Program-made: the position numbers and the translations under genes
In this document: positions 43,766-51,629 of the stretch, one piece after another
Position numbering within the stretch: the stretch's first letter is position 1
How the letters are laid out: every line of letters starts with the position of its first letter
Notes under the pieces: generated by a model
The model's database searches: none
What the model saw: the letters and a program-made list of their open reading frames with translations, nothing else
Told to the model about the DNA's origin: nothing
From: Lysobacter sp036697405
GTDB lineage: Bacteria > Pseudomonadota > Gammaproteobacteria > Xanthomonadales > Xanthomonadaceae
Assembly: GCF_036697405.1 (NCBI RefSeq)
Contig: NZ_JBAHWA010000018.1
Span: forward strand, 1 to 64,000
Length of the DNA stretch: 64,000 nucleotides
Direction: 5' to 3'

Positions 43766-45013
43766 TCAGCGGTCGAAACGCGACAGATCGAACGCGGCCA
43801 GCTCCGGCGGCGGTGCGCTCTCGCTCATCGCCTGGGCCACCAGCTCGCCGCTGATCGCGGCCAGGGTCAGGCCCAGGTGCTGGTGGCCGAAGGCGTAGTA
43901 CAGGCCGGGCTGGGCGCTATGCCCCATCGCCGGCAGATAGTCGGGCAGGGTGGGGCGTGCGCCGAACCATTCGCTGGGCTCGCCGCGCACCGGCAGGCCG
44001 AGTTCGGCGACGTGCCGGCGCAGGCGCCGCCATTTGCCCGGATCGGGCGGCGTGTCCACGCGCGCGTATTCGACGAAACCCGCCGCGCGCAGGCCGCTCT
44101 GGAAGCGGGTCACGATCATCGAACGGTCTTCGAACACCACCGGCGGCCGGTCCGGCCAGTCGTGGTCCGCCCACTGCAGGTGGTAGCCGCGTTCGGCCAC
44201 CAGCGGCGCATGGATGCCGATCGAGGCCATCAGCGCGCGCGAGCGCGCGCCGGCGCAAACCAGCACGCGATCGGCGCGCAGTTCGGCGCCGTCGCTGCCG
44301 CGGGCGAGGATGCCGTCGCCCTCGCGCCGCAAGCTCGCGATGCGATCGTACCGGCGCCGGCCGCCGTAGCCGGCGAAGCGCGCCTGCAGCGCTAGCGACA
44401 GGCGGCGCGGGTCGGCGATCTGGGCGGTGCCGGAAAACGCGATGCCGGCCTCGATCGGCGCACGCAGGCCGGCGCGCAGGGCCTGCAGGTCGGCCGCGGC
44501 CAGGGATTCGAAACGGGTGTCGCCGATGTCCGCGCGTTCCCAGCCGTCGCGGCCGTGCAGCGCGCTGCGCTCGGATTCCCAGCACAGCCAATGCCCGGTC
44601 TCGCGCAGCAGGTCCGGTTGCTCCAGCGTCCGCGCCAGCCGCCGCCACGCCGGCATCGCCTGCGCCAGCAGCGCGCGCAGCGCCAGGCGGCCGCGCTCGT
44701 AGGACGAGGGCGTGCAGGCGCGCAGGTAGCGCCAGACCCAGGGCGCGATGCTGAGCGGATCGCGCAGCGCCAGCGGTCCGCCGAAGGCGTACAGGCGCCG
44801 CGGCGCCGAGCGCAGGGTCGCCGGCGAGGCCAGCGGCTGCGCCTGCTCGGTGGCGATGTGGCCGGCGTTGCCCCAGGACGCGGCCGCGCCCTGCAGGTCG
44901 GGATCGGTCAGGGTCACGGCCCAGCCGCGCTGCTGTAGGGCCAGCGCGCAGGCATGGCCGATCACGCCTGCGCCGATCACGAGCACGGAAGACGCGGTGG
45001 AAGTTCGGCTCAA
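43766..45013 (-). CDS. FAD-dependent D-hydroxyproline/D-amino acid dehydrogenase
   Basis: A 415-residue flavoprotein of the DAO/DadA family. The dinucleotide motif VIGAGVIGHACALAL is at the N-terminus, SWGNAGHI binds FAD, and GHQHLGLTLAAISGEL is the C-terminal FAD motif. Its neighbours encode the rest of trans-4-hydroxyproline catabolism. It probably oxidises cis-4-hydroxy-D-proline to 1-pyrroline-4-hydroxy-2-carboxylate (LhpB-type), passing electrons to the membrane. D-Ala or other D-amino acids remain possible. It is divergent from the TSUP permease gene. Confidence 0.85.
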   Translation of the reverse strand: MSRTSTASSVLVIGAGVIGHACALALQQRGWAVTLTDPDLQGAAASWGNAGHIATEQAQPLASPATLRSAPRRLYAFGGPLALRDPLSIAPWVWRYLRACTPSSYERGRLALRALLAQAMPAWRRLARTLEQPDLLRETGHWLCWESERSALHGRDGWERADIGDTRFESLAAADLQALRAGLRAPIEAGIAFSGTAQIADPRRLSLALQARFAGYGGRRRYDRIASLRREGDGILARGSDGAELRADRVLVCAGARSRALMASIGIHAPLVAERGYHLQWADHDWPDRPPVVFEDRSMIVTRFQSGLRAAGFVEYARVDTPPDPGKWRRLRRHVAELGLPVRGEPSEWFGARPTLPDYLPAMGHSAQPGLYYAFGHQHLGLTLAAISGELVAQAMSESAPPPELAAFDLSRFDR

Positions 45014-45175
45014 GCGCGCGGCCCGGGCGGACGAGGAGCCTCGATGCTAGGCGCGGCCGCGGCGGCCGACTACGCAATTATCCGCACGCCGCGCGCGGAA
45101 GCGAGACAAGCCGCGCGCGCCCGGTCGCGCCGAACATGCGTCGGGCACGCGTCCGCGTGCGCAGGGAGTCGGACC

Positions 45176-46066
45176 ATGGATCCCAAGCACGGCAGCATCG
45201 TCCTGCTTTCCGCGCTGAGCCTGCTGGCCCTGGGCTATGCCTGGCGCTGGTGGGCGATAGAGCGCGCGCGCCGCGCGCAGGCGCCCGCCGAGGCCTCGCG
45301 GCGGCCGGACGCGCGCGATCTGGCCACCGGCTTCGTCGCCAACTTCTTCGACACCCTCGGCATCGGCTCCTTCGCCACCACCACCGCCATCTTCAAGCTG
45401 CGCGGCCGCATCGCCGACGAGCACATCCCGGGCACCTTGAACGTCGGCCACGCCCTGCCGACGGTGGTGCAGGCGCTGATCTTCATCGCGGTGGTGCAGG
45501 TCGACCTGGCCACCCTGATCGGCATGATCGCCGCGGCGGTGGTCGGCGCCTGGCTGGGCGTGCGCGTGGTCGCGCGGCTGCCGCGGCGCGCGATCCAGAT
45601 CGGCATGGGCGTGGCCCTGCTGATCGCGGCGGGCCTGTTCCTGGCGGCCAACCTGCATTGGCTGCCCGGCGGCGGCGACGCGCTGGGACTGGAACGCGGC
45701 AAGCTGGCGTTCGCGATCGCGGTGAGTCTGCTGTTGGGCGCGCTGATGATGCTGGGCATCGGCCTGTATGCGCCCTGCCTGATCCTGGTCAGCCTGCTGG
45801 GCATGAATCCGATCGCCGCGTTCCCGATCATGATGGGCGCCTGCGCCTTCCTGATGCCGGTCGGCGGCGCCGCCTTCGTGCGCTCCGGGCGCTACGATCT
45901 GCGCGCCGCGCTGGGCCTGGCCCTGGGCGGCATTCCGGGCGTGTTGATCGCGGCCTTCGTGGTCAAGTCGTTGCCGCTGGAATGGCTGCGCTGGCTGGTG
46001 GTGATCGTGGTGCTGTACGCGGCCGCGCAGATGCTCATGTCCGCGCGCAAGGCGGCGCGGGCTTGA
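45176..46066 (+). CDS. TSUP (TauE/SafE) family permease
   Basis: A 296-residue inner-membrane protein with about eight helices and the duplicated TSUP core (GFVANFFDTLGIGSFATTTA in the first half, MMLGIGLYAPCLILVSLLG in the second). Such permeases carry sulfonates, carboxylates or related anions. It sits inside the hydroxyproline locus between the dehydrogenase and the regulator, so import or export of a pathway compound is plausible but not shown. Its 3' end overlaps the convergent AraC gene by 32 bp. AGGGAG precedes the ATG. Confidence 0.85.
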   Translation: MDPKHGSIVLLSALSLLALGYAWRWWAIERARRAQAPAEASRRPDARDLATGFVANFFDTLGIGSFATTTAIFKLRGRIADEHIPGTLNVGHALPTVVQALIFIAVVQVDLATLIGMIAAAVVGAWLGVRVVARLPRRAIQIGMGVALLIAAGLFLAANLHWLPGGGDALGLERGKLAFAIAVSLLLGALMMLGIGLYAPCLILVSLLGMNPIAAFPIMMGACAFLMPVGGAAFVRSGRYDLRAALGLALGGIPGVLIAAFVVKSLPLEWLRWLVVIVVLYAAAQMLMSARKAARA

Positions 46067-46769
46067 GCCGGCGGTAGTCGCGAGGAGTCAGGCCGACGCT
46101 GGCCTTGAACTGGCGGCTGAAGGCGCTTTGATCGGTGAAGCCGCACAGGTGGCCGATCGCGGCGATGGTGTCCTCGCCGTGCAGGCGCTGCATCGCCGCC
46201 TCGATGCGCAGGCGCGTGAGCCATTGCTGCGGCGCCAACTGGAACACGCGCCGGAACTGCCGCTCCAGCTGCGACAGCGACAGCCCCGCCAGCTGCGCCA
46301 GCGCCTGCATGCGCACCGGTTCGCCGTAATGCGCTTCCATGTGGTCCAGCACCCGGCGCAGGCGCGCGTAGCCCGGATGACGGCCGTCGGGTTGGGCCAG
46401 GTCGCGCGAAATCCCGATCAGGCCCTGGATCTGGCCGTCATGCCACAGCGGCTGCTTGCTGGTCAGGCACCAGCCGGCGGCGCGGTTTTGGAACATGTGC
46501 ATTTCCAACTGGTCCTCGATGCGCCCGCCGGCCAGCACGCGCCGGTCCTGGGCCGCATAGCCGTCGCCCAGGCGCGGCGGGAACAATTCGTTGGCGCTGC
46601 GGCCGATCACCGCCTCGCGCCCGCCCAGGCCCAGGCGCTGGACCAGGGTCTGGTTGGCGTGGGTGTAGCGGCCCTGACGGTCCTTGATGAAGAACACCAC
46701 GTCGGGCAAACGATCGAACAGCTCCTGCAGGAGGTCCGGATCCACCAGCGGCAGCGGTGCGGAAGGCAT
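46035..46769 (-). CDS. PAS-AraC family regulator of the hydroxyproline locus
   Basis: A 244-residue regulator. Residues 8-128 form a PAS domain (DRLPDVVFFIKDRQGRYTHAN; GREAVIGRSANELF), and 140-244 an AraC-type double helix-turn-helix (MQALAQLAGLSLSQLERQFRR; IAAIGHLCGFTDQSAFSRQFK). A PAS rather than a cupin sensor replaces the usual AraC ligand domain. Divergent from the epimerase gene across 95 bp, it most likely activates the catabolic genes in response to hydroxyproline or a product. Confidence 0.88.
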   Translation of the reverse strand: MPSAPLPLVDPDLLQELFDRLPDVVFFIKDRQGRYTHANQTLVQRLGLGGREAVIGRSANELFPPRLGDGYAAQDRRVLAGGRIEDQLEMHMFQNRAAGWCLTSKQPLWHDGQIQGLIGISRDLAQPDGRHPGYARLRRVLDHMEAHYGEPVRMQALAQLAGLSLSQLERQFRRVFQLAPQQWLTRLRIEAAMQRLHGEDTIAAIGHLCGFTDQSAFSRQFKASVGLTPRDYRRLKPAPPCART

Positions 46770-46864
46770 CGGCCGATTATGCGGCGGCGCGCGAAACTTT
46801 GTGCCGATTTCCGCATCCGGCGCGGCGCAAGCCCGCTAGACCCGTGCGCGCCCCCGGCGGGACC

Positions 46865-47818
46865 ATGGCCGGCATGCGCAGCATCGACTACATCGACACG
46901 CACACCGGCGGTGAACCCACGCGGGTGGTGCTGTCCGGCCTGCCCGACCTGGGCATGGGCGATCTCGCCACGCAGCGCGCGGTCTTCGCCGCCCAGCACG
47001 ACCGCTGGCGCAGCGCGATCGCCTGCGAGCCGCGCGGCTCCGACGCCATGGTCGGCGCCTTGCTGCTGCCGCCGCAGCACGTGTTCTCGGTGGCCTCGAC
47101 GATCTTCTTCAACAACGTCGGCACCCTGGGCATGTGCGGCCACGGCACCATCGGCCTGGTGCGCACCCTCGCGCACCTGGGCCGGATCGGCCCGGGCCGG
47201 CATGCGATCGACACGCCGGTGGGCACGGTGGTGGCGCAGCTGCACGACGACGGCCTGGTTTCCATCGACAACGTCGAAAGCTACCGCCACGCCCAGGACG
47301 TCGTGCTCGACGTGCCCGGCTACGGCGAGGTGCGCGGCGACGTGGCCTGGGGCGGCAACTGGTTCTACATCACGCGCGACTGCGCGATCCCGCTCGCGGT
47401 CGCGCACTGGCGCGAGCTGACCCGTTACACCGAGGCGATCCGCCATGCGCTGGAGGCCACCGGCGTGCGCGGCGCCGACGGTGCGCAGATCGACCACATC
47501 GAACTCAACGGCGCCGCGCTCACGCCCGGCGTGGACGCGCGCAACTTCGTGCTCTGTCCGGGCCTGGCCTACGACCGCTCGCCCTGCGGCACCGGCTTCT
47601 CGGCCAAGCTGGCCTGTCTGGCCGCCGACGGCGCGCTCGCGCCCGGCGCGATCACGCGCATGGAGAGCGTGCTGGGCAGCGTGTTCGAAGGCAGCTACCA
47701 GCCCGCCGCGCCCGGCCGCATCCATCCGCGCATCAGCGGCCGCGCGCATCTGATGGCGCAGGGCCAGCTGCTGGTCGAGGACGACGATCCCTTCGCCTGG
47801 GGCGTGCGTCCCGAGTAG
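46865..47818 (+). CDS. lhpA: 4-hydroxyproline 2-epimerase
   Basis: A 317-residue proline-racemase-family enzyme. The two catalytic cysteines are at 91 (GMCGHG) and 241 (DRSPCGTG), and GNWFYIT lies between. It converts trans-4-hydroxy-L-proline to cis-4-hydroxy-D-proline, the first step of the pathway. The second Cys and the full downstream set separate it from dehydratase relatives, which have Thr. The ATG at 46865 has GGCGGGA upstream; a second ATG follows at 46874. It heads a three-gene operon. Confidence 0.92.
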   Translation: MAGMRSIDYIDTHTGGEPTRVVLSGLPDLGMGDLATQRAVFAAQHDRWRSAIACEPRGSDAMVGALLLPPQHVFSVASTIFFNNVGTLGMCGHGTIGLVRTLAHLGRIGPGRHAIDTPVGTVVAQLHDDGLVSIDNVESYRHAQDVVLDVPGYGEVRGDVAWGGNWFYITRDCAIPLAVAHWRELTRYTEAIRHALEATGVRGADGAQIDHIELNGAALTPGVDARNFVLCPGLAYDRSPCGTGFSAKLACLAADGALAPGAITRMESVLGSVFEGSYQPAAPGRIHPRISGRAHLMAQGQLLVEDDDPFAWGVRPE

Positions 47819-47867
47819 ACGCCGCGCGCCGCGAATCCCTTCCCATGTTTCGAGACAGGACCCTTAC

Positions 47868-48773
47868 ATGAGCAATGCAAGCTTCTGGCGCGGCGTCGTG
47901 CCCGCCATCACCACGCCGTTCAACGCGGACGGCACGGTCGACCACGCCTTCCTCGCCCGCCACGCCAACCAGCTCATCGACGCCGGCTGCACCGGCATCG
48001 TGCCGCTGGGCTCGCTGGGCGAGGGTGCGACGCTGTCGTTCGACGAGAAGCTGGCGATCATCGAAACCCTGGTCGGGGCGCTGGGCGAGCGCGCGCCGGT
48101 GATCCCCGGCATCGCCGCCCTGTCCACCGCCGAGGCCGTGCGCCTGGCCCAGGCCGCCGAGCGCCTGGGCGCGCGCGGGCTGATGGCGCTGCCGCCGTAC
48201 GTGTATTCCACCGACTGGCGCGAGATGGGCGCGCACATGCGCGCGATCCTCGAAGCCACCGGCCTGCCGGTGCTGCTGTACAACAACCCGGTCGCCTACA
48301 AGACCGACTTCGTGCCCGAGCGCATCGCCGAACTCGCCGCCGCCTATCCGACCCTGCAGGCGGTCAAGGAATCCTCCTGCGACATCCGCCGCTTCGCCGC
48401 GATCAAGGCCCTGCTGGGCGATCGGCTGGAGCTCATGGTCGGCATGGACGACGCCATCGTCGAGGGCGTGGCGATGGGTGCGGTGGGCTGGATCGCCGGC
48501 GTGGTCAACGCCTTCCCGGCCGAATCGGTGCGTTTGTTCGAACAGGCCCGCGACGGCGGGGCGCCGGCGGCGATGGAACTCTACGCCTGGTTGCTGCCGC
48601 TGCTGCGCATGGACACCGTGCCCAAGTTCGTCCAGCTGATCAAACTGATGCAGCAGCGCGTGGCCATGGGCGACGAGCGCGTGCGCGCGCCGCGTCTGGT
48701 GGTGGAAGGCGAAGAGCGTGCCCAGGCCCTGGCGGTGATCGACCACGCCCTGGCGACCCGCCCCAAGCTCTGA
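47868..48773 (+). CDS. lhpC: 1-pyrroline-4-hydroxy-2-carboxylate deaminase
   Basis: A 301-residue DapA/NAL-family TIM barrel. Schiff-base Lys167 (AVKESS), LLYNNP (136-141) and the GSLGEGATLS loop are present. In hydroxyproline loci this enzyme deaminates pyrroline-4-hydroxy-2-carboxylate to 2-oxoglutarate semialdehyde. It lies 49 bp after the epimerase and 27 bp before the semialdehyde dehydrogenase. The context, not the fold, sets it apart from dihydrodipicolinate synthase. Confidence 0.9.
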   Translation: MSNASFWRGVVPAITTPFNADGTVDHAFLARHANQLIDAGCTGIVPLGSLGEGATLSFDEKLAIIETLVGALGERAPVIPGIAALSTAEAVRLAQAAERLGARGLMALPPYVYSTDWREMGAHMRAILEATGLPVLLYNNPVAYKTDFVPERIAELAAAYPTLQAVKESSCDIRRFAAIKALLGDRLELMVGMDDAIVEGVAMGAVGWIAGVVNAFPAESVRLFEQARDGGAPAAMELYAWLLPLLRMDTVPKFVQLIKLMQQRVAMGDERVRAPRLVVEGEERAQALAVIDHALATRPKL

Positions 48774-48800
48774 TGCGGCACGACGGCGAGGAGTGAGCGC

Positions 48801-50387
48801 ATGGAACCGATCCTGATCGCAGGCCAATGGCAGCGCAGCCGCGACGACGCGGGCGGTTTCCGCGCGTTCGATCCCAGCAACGGCGCGGCCATCGGCGCGG
48901 AATTTCCGCGCTCGGGGCCGCGCGACGTGGAAGCGGCGCTGGCCGCGGCCAGCGCGATCGCCGACGAGCTCGCCGCGACCGCGCCGGCGTCCATCGCCGG
49001 CTTCCTGGAACGCTATGCGGCCGGCATCGAAGCGGCCGCGGACGAACTGGTCGCGATCGCGCACGCCGAGACCGCGCTGGCGGTCGCGCCGCGCCTGTCG
49101 GCGGTCGAACTGCCGCGCACCACCGGCCAGCTGCGCCTGGCCGCGGCCGCGGTGCGCGCCTACGCCTGGACCCATCCGGTCATCGACACCCAGGCCGGCC
49201 TGCGCGCGCACTACGCGCCGTTGCACAAGCCGGTGCTGGTGTTCGGCCCCAACAATTTCCCGTTCGCCTTCAACGCGGTCGCGGGCAGCGATTTCGCCTC
49301 GGCCATCGCCGCGCGCAATCCGGTGATCGCCAAGGCCCATCCCTCGCATCCGGGCACCAGCCGCGCGCTTGCGCGCATCGCCCATGAGGCCGTGCACGCC
49401 AGCGGGCTGCCGGAGGCGACAGTGCAGTTGCTGTACGACCTCGACCCCGAGCGTGGCCTGCAGCTGGCCGGCGACCGCCGCCTGGGCGCGATCGGCTTCA
49501 CCGGCAGCCGCGGCGGCGGTTTGGCGCTGAAGGCCGCGGCGGATCGCGCCGGCATCCCGATCTATGCCGAGATGTCCAGCGTCAATCCGGTGTTCCTGCT
49601 GCCGGGCGCGCTGCGCGAGCGCGGCGAGGCGCTGGCGCAGGAGTTCTTCGCCTCCTGCACTTTGGGCAGCGGCCAGTTCTGCACCAATCCCGGGGTGGTG
49701 ATGTTGCCGCTGGACGAGGCCGGCGATGCCTTCGTGGCCGCGGCCGCGGCGCGTTTCGCCGAGGCCGCGCCGGCGGTGCTGTTCTCGCAGGGCGTGCAGC
49801 AGCAGCTCGACCAGGCGGTGACGCGCCTGCGCGCGGCTGGCGCGCACCTGGCCGCCGGCGCCGCCCAGGCCTCCGGCCCGGGCGCACGCTACGCGCCCAG
49901 CCTGCTGACCGTGGACGGCGCGGATTTCCTCGCCGCCGCCGAAGCGCTGCAACAAGAAGCCTTCGGGCCGGTGTCGCTGCTGGTGCGCTACCGCGACGGC
50001 GATCAGGCGGTCGCGATCGCGCGCGCCTTCGACGGCAATCTCACCGGCAGCCTGCACAGCGCCGCCGACGGCGGCGACGAAGCCCTGCGCACGCGCATCG
50101 CCGCGACGCTGCGTCCGCGCGTAGGCCGCCTGATCGACGACAAGTGGCCGACCGGCGTGGCCGTGAGCCCGGCCATGCAACACGGCGGCCCCTATCCCAG
50201 CACCAGCCATGCCGGCTTCACCTCGGTCGGCATGCCCGCGGCGATCCACCGCTACGCCGCGCTGCACAGCTACGACAACGTGCGCCAGGATCGTTTGCCG
50301 CCGGAGCTGCGTGACGCCAACCCCGGCGGCGTGCAACGCTGTATCGACGGAATCTGGACCACCGCCGATCTCGATTCGAGCGCCTGA
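48801..50387 (+). CDS. 2-oxoglutarate semialdehyde dehydrogenase
   Basis: A 528-residue aldehyde dehydrogenase with the catalytic Cys294 (GSGQFCTNPG), GPNNFPF, GFTGSRGGG and a late FGPVSLLVRY. It oxidises 2-oxoglutarate semialdehyde to 2-oxoglutarate with NAD(P)+, the last hydroxyproline step, feeding the TCA cycle. GAGGAG precedes the ATG. The final 65 codons are repeated in altered form about 1.19 kb downstream (51384-51566), on the far side of the DUF6708-like gene. Confidence 0.93.
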   Translation: MEPILIAGQWQRSRDDAGGFRAFDPSNGAAIGAEFPRSGPRDVEAALAAASAIADELAATAPASIAGFLERYAAGIEAAADELVAIAHAETALAVAPRLSAVELPRTTGQLRLAAAAVRAYAWTHPVIDTQAGLRAHYAPLHKPVLVFGPNNFPFAFNAVAGSDFASAIAARNPVIAKAHPSHPGTSRALARIAHEAVHASGLPEATVQLLYDLDPERGLQLAGDRRLGAIGFTGSRGGGLALKAAADRAGIPIYAEMSSVNPVFLLPGALRERGEALAQEFFASCTLGSGQFCTNPGVVMLPLDEAGDAFVAAAAARFAEAAPAVLFSQGVQQQLDQAVTRLRAAGAHLAAGAAQASGPGARYAPSLLTVDGADFLAAAEALQQEAFGPVSLLVRYRDGDQAVAIARAFDGNLTGSLHSAADGGDEALRTRIAATLRPRVGRLIDDKWPTGVAVSPAMQHGGPYPSTSHAGFTSVGMPAAIHRYAALHSYDNVRQDRLPPELRDANPGGVQRCIDGIWTTADLDSSA

Positions 50388-50428
50388 CGCGATCGTATCG
50401 ATGCGCGTCTTCGTGTCCCGACCGCATC
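50193..50428. repeat. Left copy of duplicated dehydrogenase 3' end
   Basis: This 236-bp stretch, covering the last 65 codons of the dehydrogenase and 41 bp after its stop, matches 51384-51607 over its whole length. The right copy lacks 12 bp (an in-frame deletion) and differs at scattered positions. The two flank the DUF6708-like gene. Confidence 0.9.
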
Positions 50429-50452
50429 GATCCATTCGCCAAGTGACAGATC

Positions 50453-51370
50453 ATGAGTCGTGAAAACAATCCGGACTACGATATTCGGCTGCCGCAATGG
50501 AATGCGCCCGATCCGCAGTTCGAATTTTCCGAGAAGGATCGAAAGGAAACGCTGTTGGGAGGAAAGGCTCCCCGGCGCGTCGCCCCGCGTGAAAAGCACG
50601 AGTCGGTGCATGGGAAGGCGAGTTCGTGCGATTCCTTGTTGAGTGTCCATTCGAATGCCATCGTCATCGGCGCGCCGGCGGGGACCACCGAAATCGCATT
50701 CATGATGGGGTTGTACACAATTCTCATCGGATTCGCCGCATGCCTGTTCGGATGGGGGGCGGTTGACTCCATCATGGATCTGGATCCCAACAAGTCGGAT
50801 CATTTGTTGGATGCATTGATCTCCGTCATTTCGGCGGCCGCAGCGCTGTTCTTTCTGGTGACGGCAATATTCTTCTTCAGGGTTGGATTTCTTACTCCCC
50901 GCGATCTCCCGGTCCTCTTCAATCGCAAGACCCGAGAGGTTTCGTTCTTCACCGTCATCCCGATGAGGTTCTGGAAGTTCTGGCAACGCGCCGGCGTTGG
51001 CGAAGTCAAGACCTATCGGTGGGACGACGCCTATGCGCGCAGCTATCAACTCAGCGAGATGACCGGTGAGGCGGCGCGCTCTTCGTATCTACTGGCGCTG
51101 CTGTGGGGTGCCCCCAAGCAACCCAGGCAATGCCAGGAGATCGTGACCATCGGCTACAAGGGCTGGTGGGAGGATGAACTGCTCTGGCGCCTGTACGAGC
51201 ACATTCGGCGCTACATGGAAGAAGGCGGCCCGCCGATCCAGGCGGGCGAGGGCCTGCGGCGTTCGGGAACAGGCGAGTTGCCGCAATTTCCGCCAGAGCT
51301 CATCGCTGCCGCGGGCGGGCCGGCCTTGAGCGAAGAAGAGCTGTGCCGGTTGGCAAGCATTCGCAAATGA
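50453..51370 (+). CDS. DUF6708-like membrane protein on an inserted cassette
   Basis: A 305-residue membrane protein with two helices (about 84-106 and 123-146). A segment RDLPVLFNRKTREVSFFTV and FWKFWQRA then TYRWDDAYAR matches what I recall of the DUF6708 family, often near type VI secretion genes. Base composition is visibly lower in GC than the flanking catabolic genes. It is bracketed by two copies of the dehydrogenase 3' end, so the whole 1.2 kb looks like acquired DNA. Role unknown: a secretion-associated adaptor, effector or immunity protein is possible. Confidence 0.7.
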   Translation: MSRENNPDYDIRLPQWNAPDPQFEFSEKDRKETLLGGKAPRRVAPREKHESVHGKASSCDSLLSVHSNAIVIGAPAGTTEIAFMMGLYTILIGFAACLFGWGAVDSIMDLDPNKSDHLLDALISVISAAAALFFLVTAIFFFRVGFLTPRDLPVLFNRKTREVSFFTVIPMRFWKFWQRAGVGEVKTYRWDDAYARSYQLSEMTGEAARSSYLLALLWGAPKQPRQCQEIVTIGYKGWWEDELLWRLYEHIRRYMEEGGPPIQAGEGLRRSGTGELPQFPPELIAAAGGPALSEEELCRLASIRK

Positions 51371-51383
51371 CAGACGCCTGCCA

Positions 51384-51566
51384 TATTCCAGCGCCAGCCA
51401 TGCCGGCTTCACTTCGGTCGGCATGCCCGCGCCCATCCATCGCTCCGCCGTGCTGCACCGCTACGGCAACCGCCTGCCGCCCGGGCTGGGTGACGCCGAC
51501 CCCGGCGGCGTGCAACGCTGTATCGACGGAATCTGGACCACCGCCGATCTCGATTCGAGCGCCTGA
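51384..51566 (+). pseudogene. Duplicated 3' remnant of the semialdehyde dehydrogenase
   Basis: Sixty codons in frame with, and similar to, the dehydrogenase C-terminus (HAGFTSVGMPAPIHRSAVLH, then GGVQRCIDGIWTTADLDSSA and stop). It has no start or upstream part of the gene. Versus the intact copy it lacks four codons (VRQD) and has several substitutions, yet no stop or frameshift. It begins 13 bp after the DUF6708-like stop. Homology continues to 51607. Confidence 0.88.
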
Positions 51567-51607
51567 CGCGACCGTATCGATGCGCGTCCTCGTGTCCCGC
51601 CCGCATC
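51384..51607. repeat. Right copy of duplicated dehydrogenase 3' end
   Basis: Matches 50193-50428 from TATYCCAG to CGCATC, with a 12-bp gap. The similarity continues past the stop codon into noncoding sequence, showing the duplicated block is DNA-level rather than a conserved domain. Confidence 0.9.
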
Positions 51608-51629
51608 CGCCTACGCCGAGAGTCCACGC

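Noticed and set aside
50193..51607. Target-site duplication of an insertion sequence
   Set aside because: The flanking copies are over 220 bp and diverged, and there is no transposase or terminal inverted repeat.
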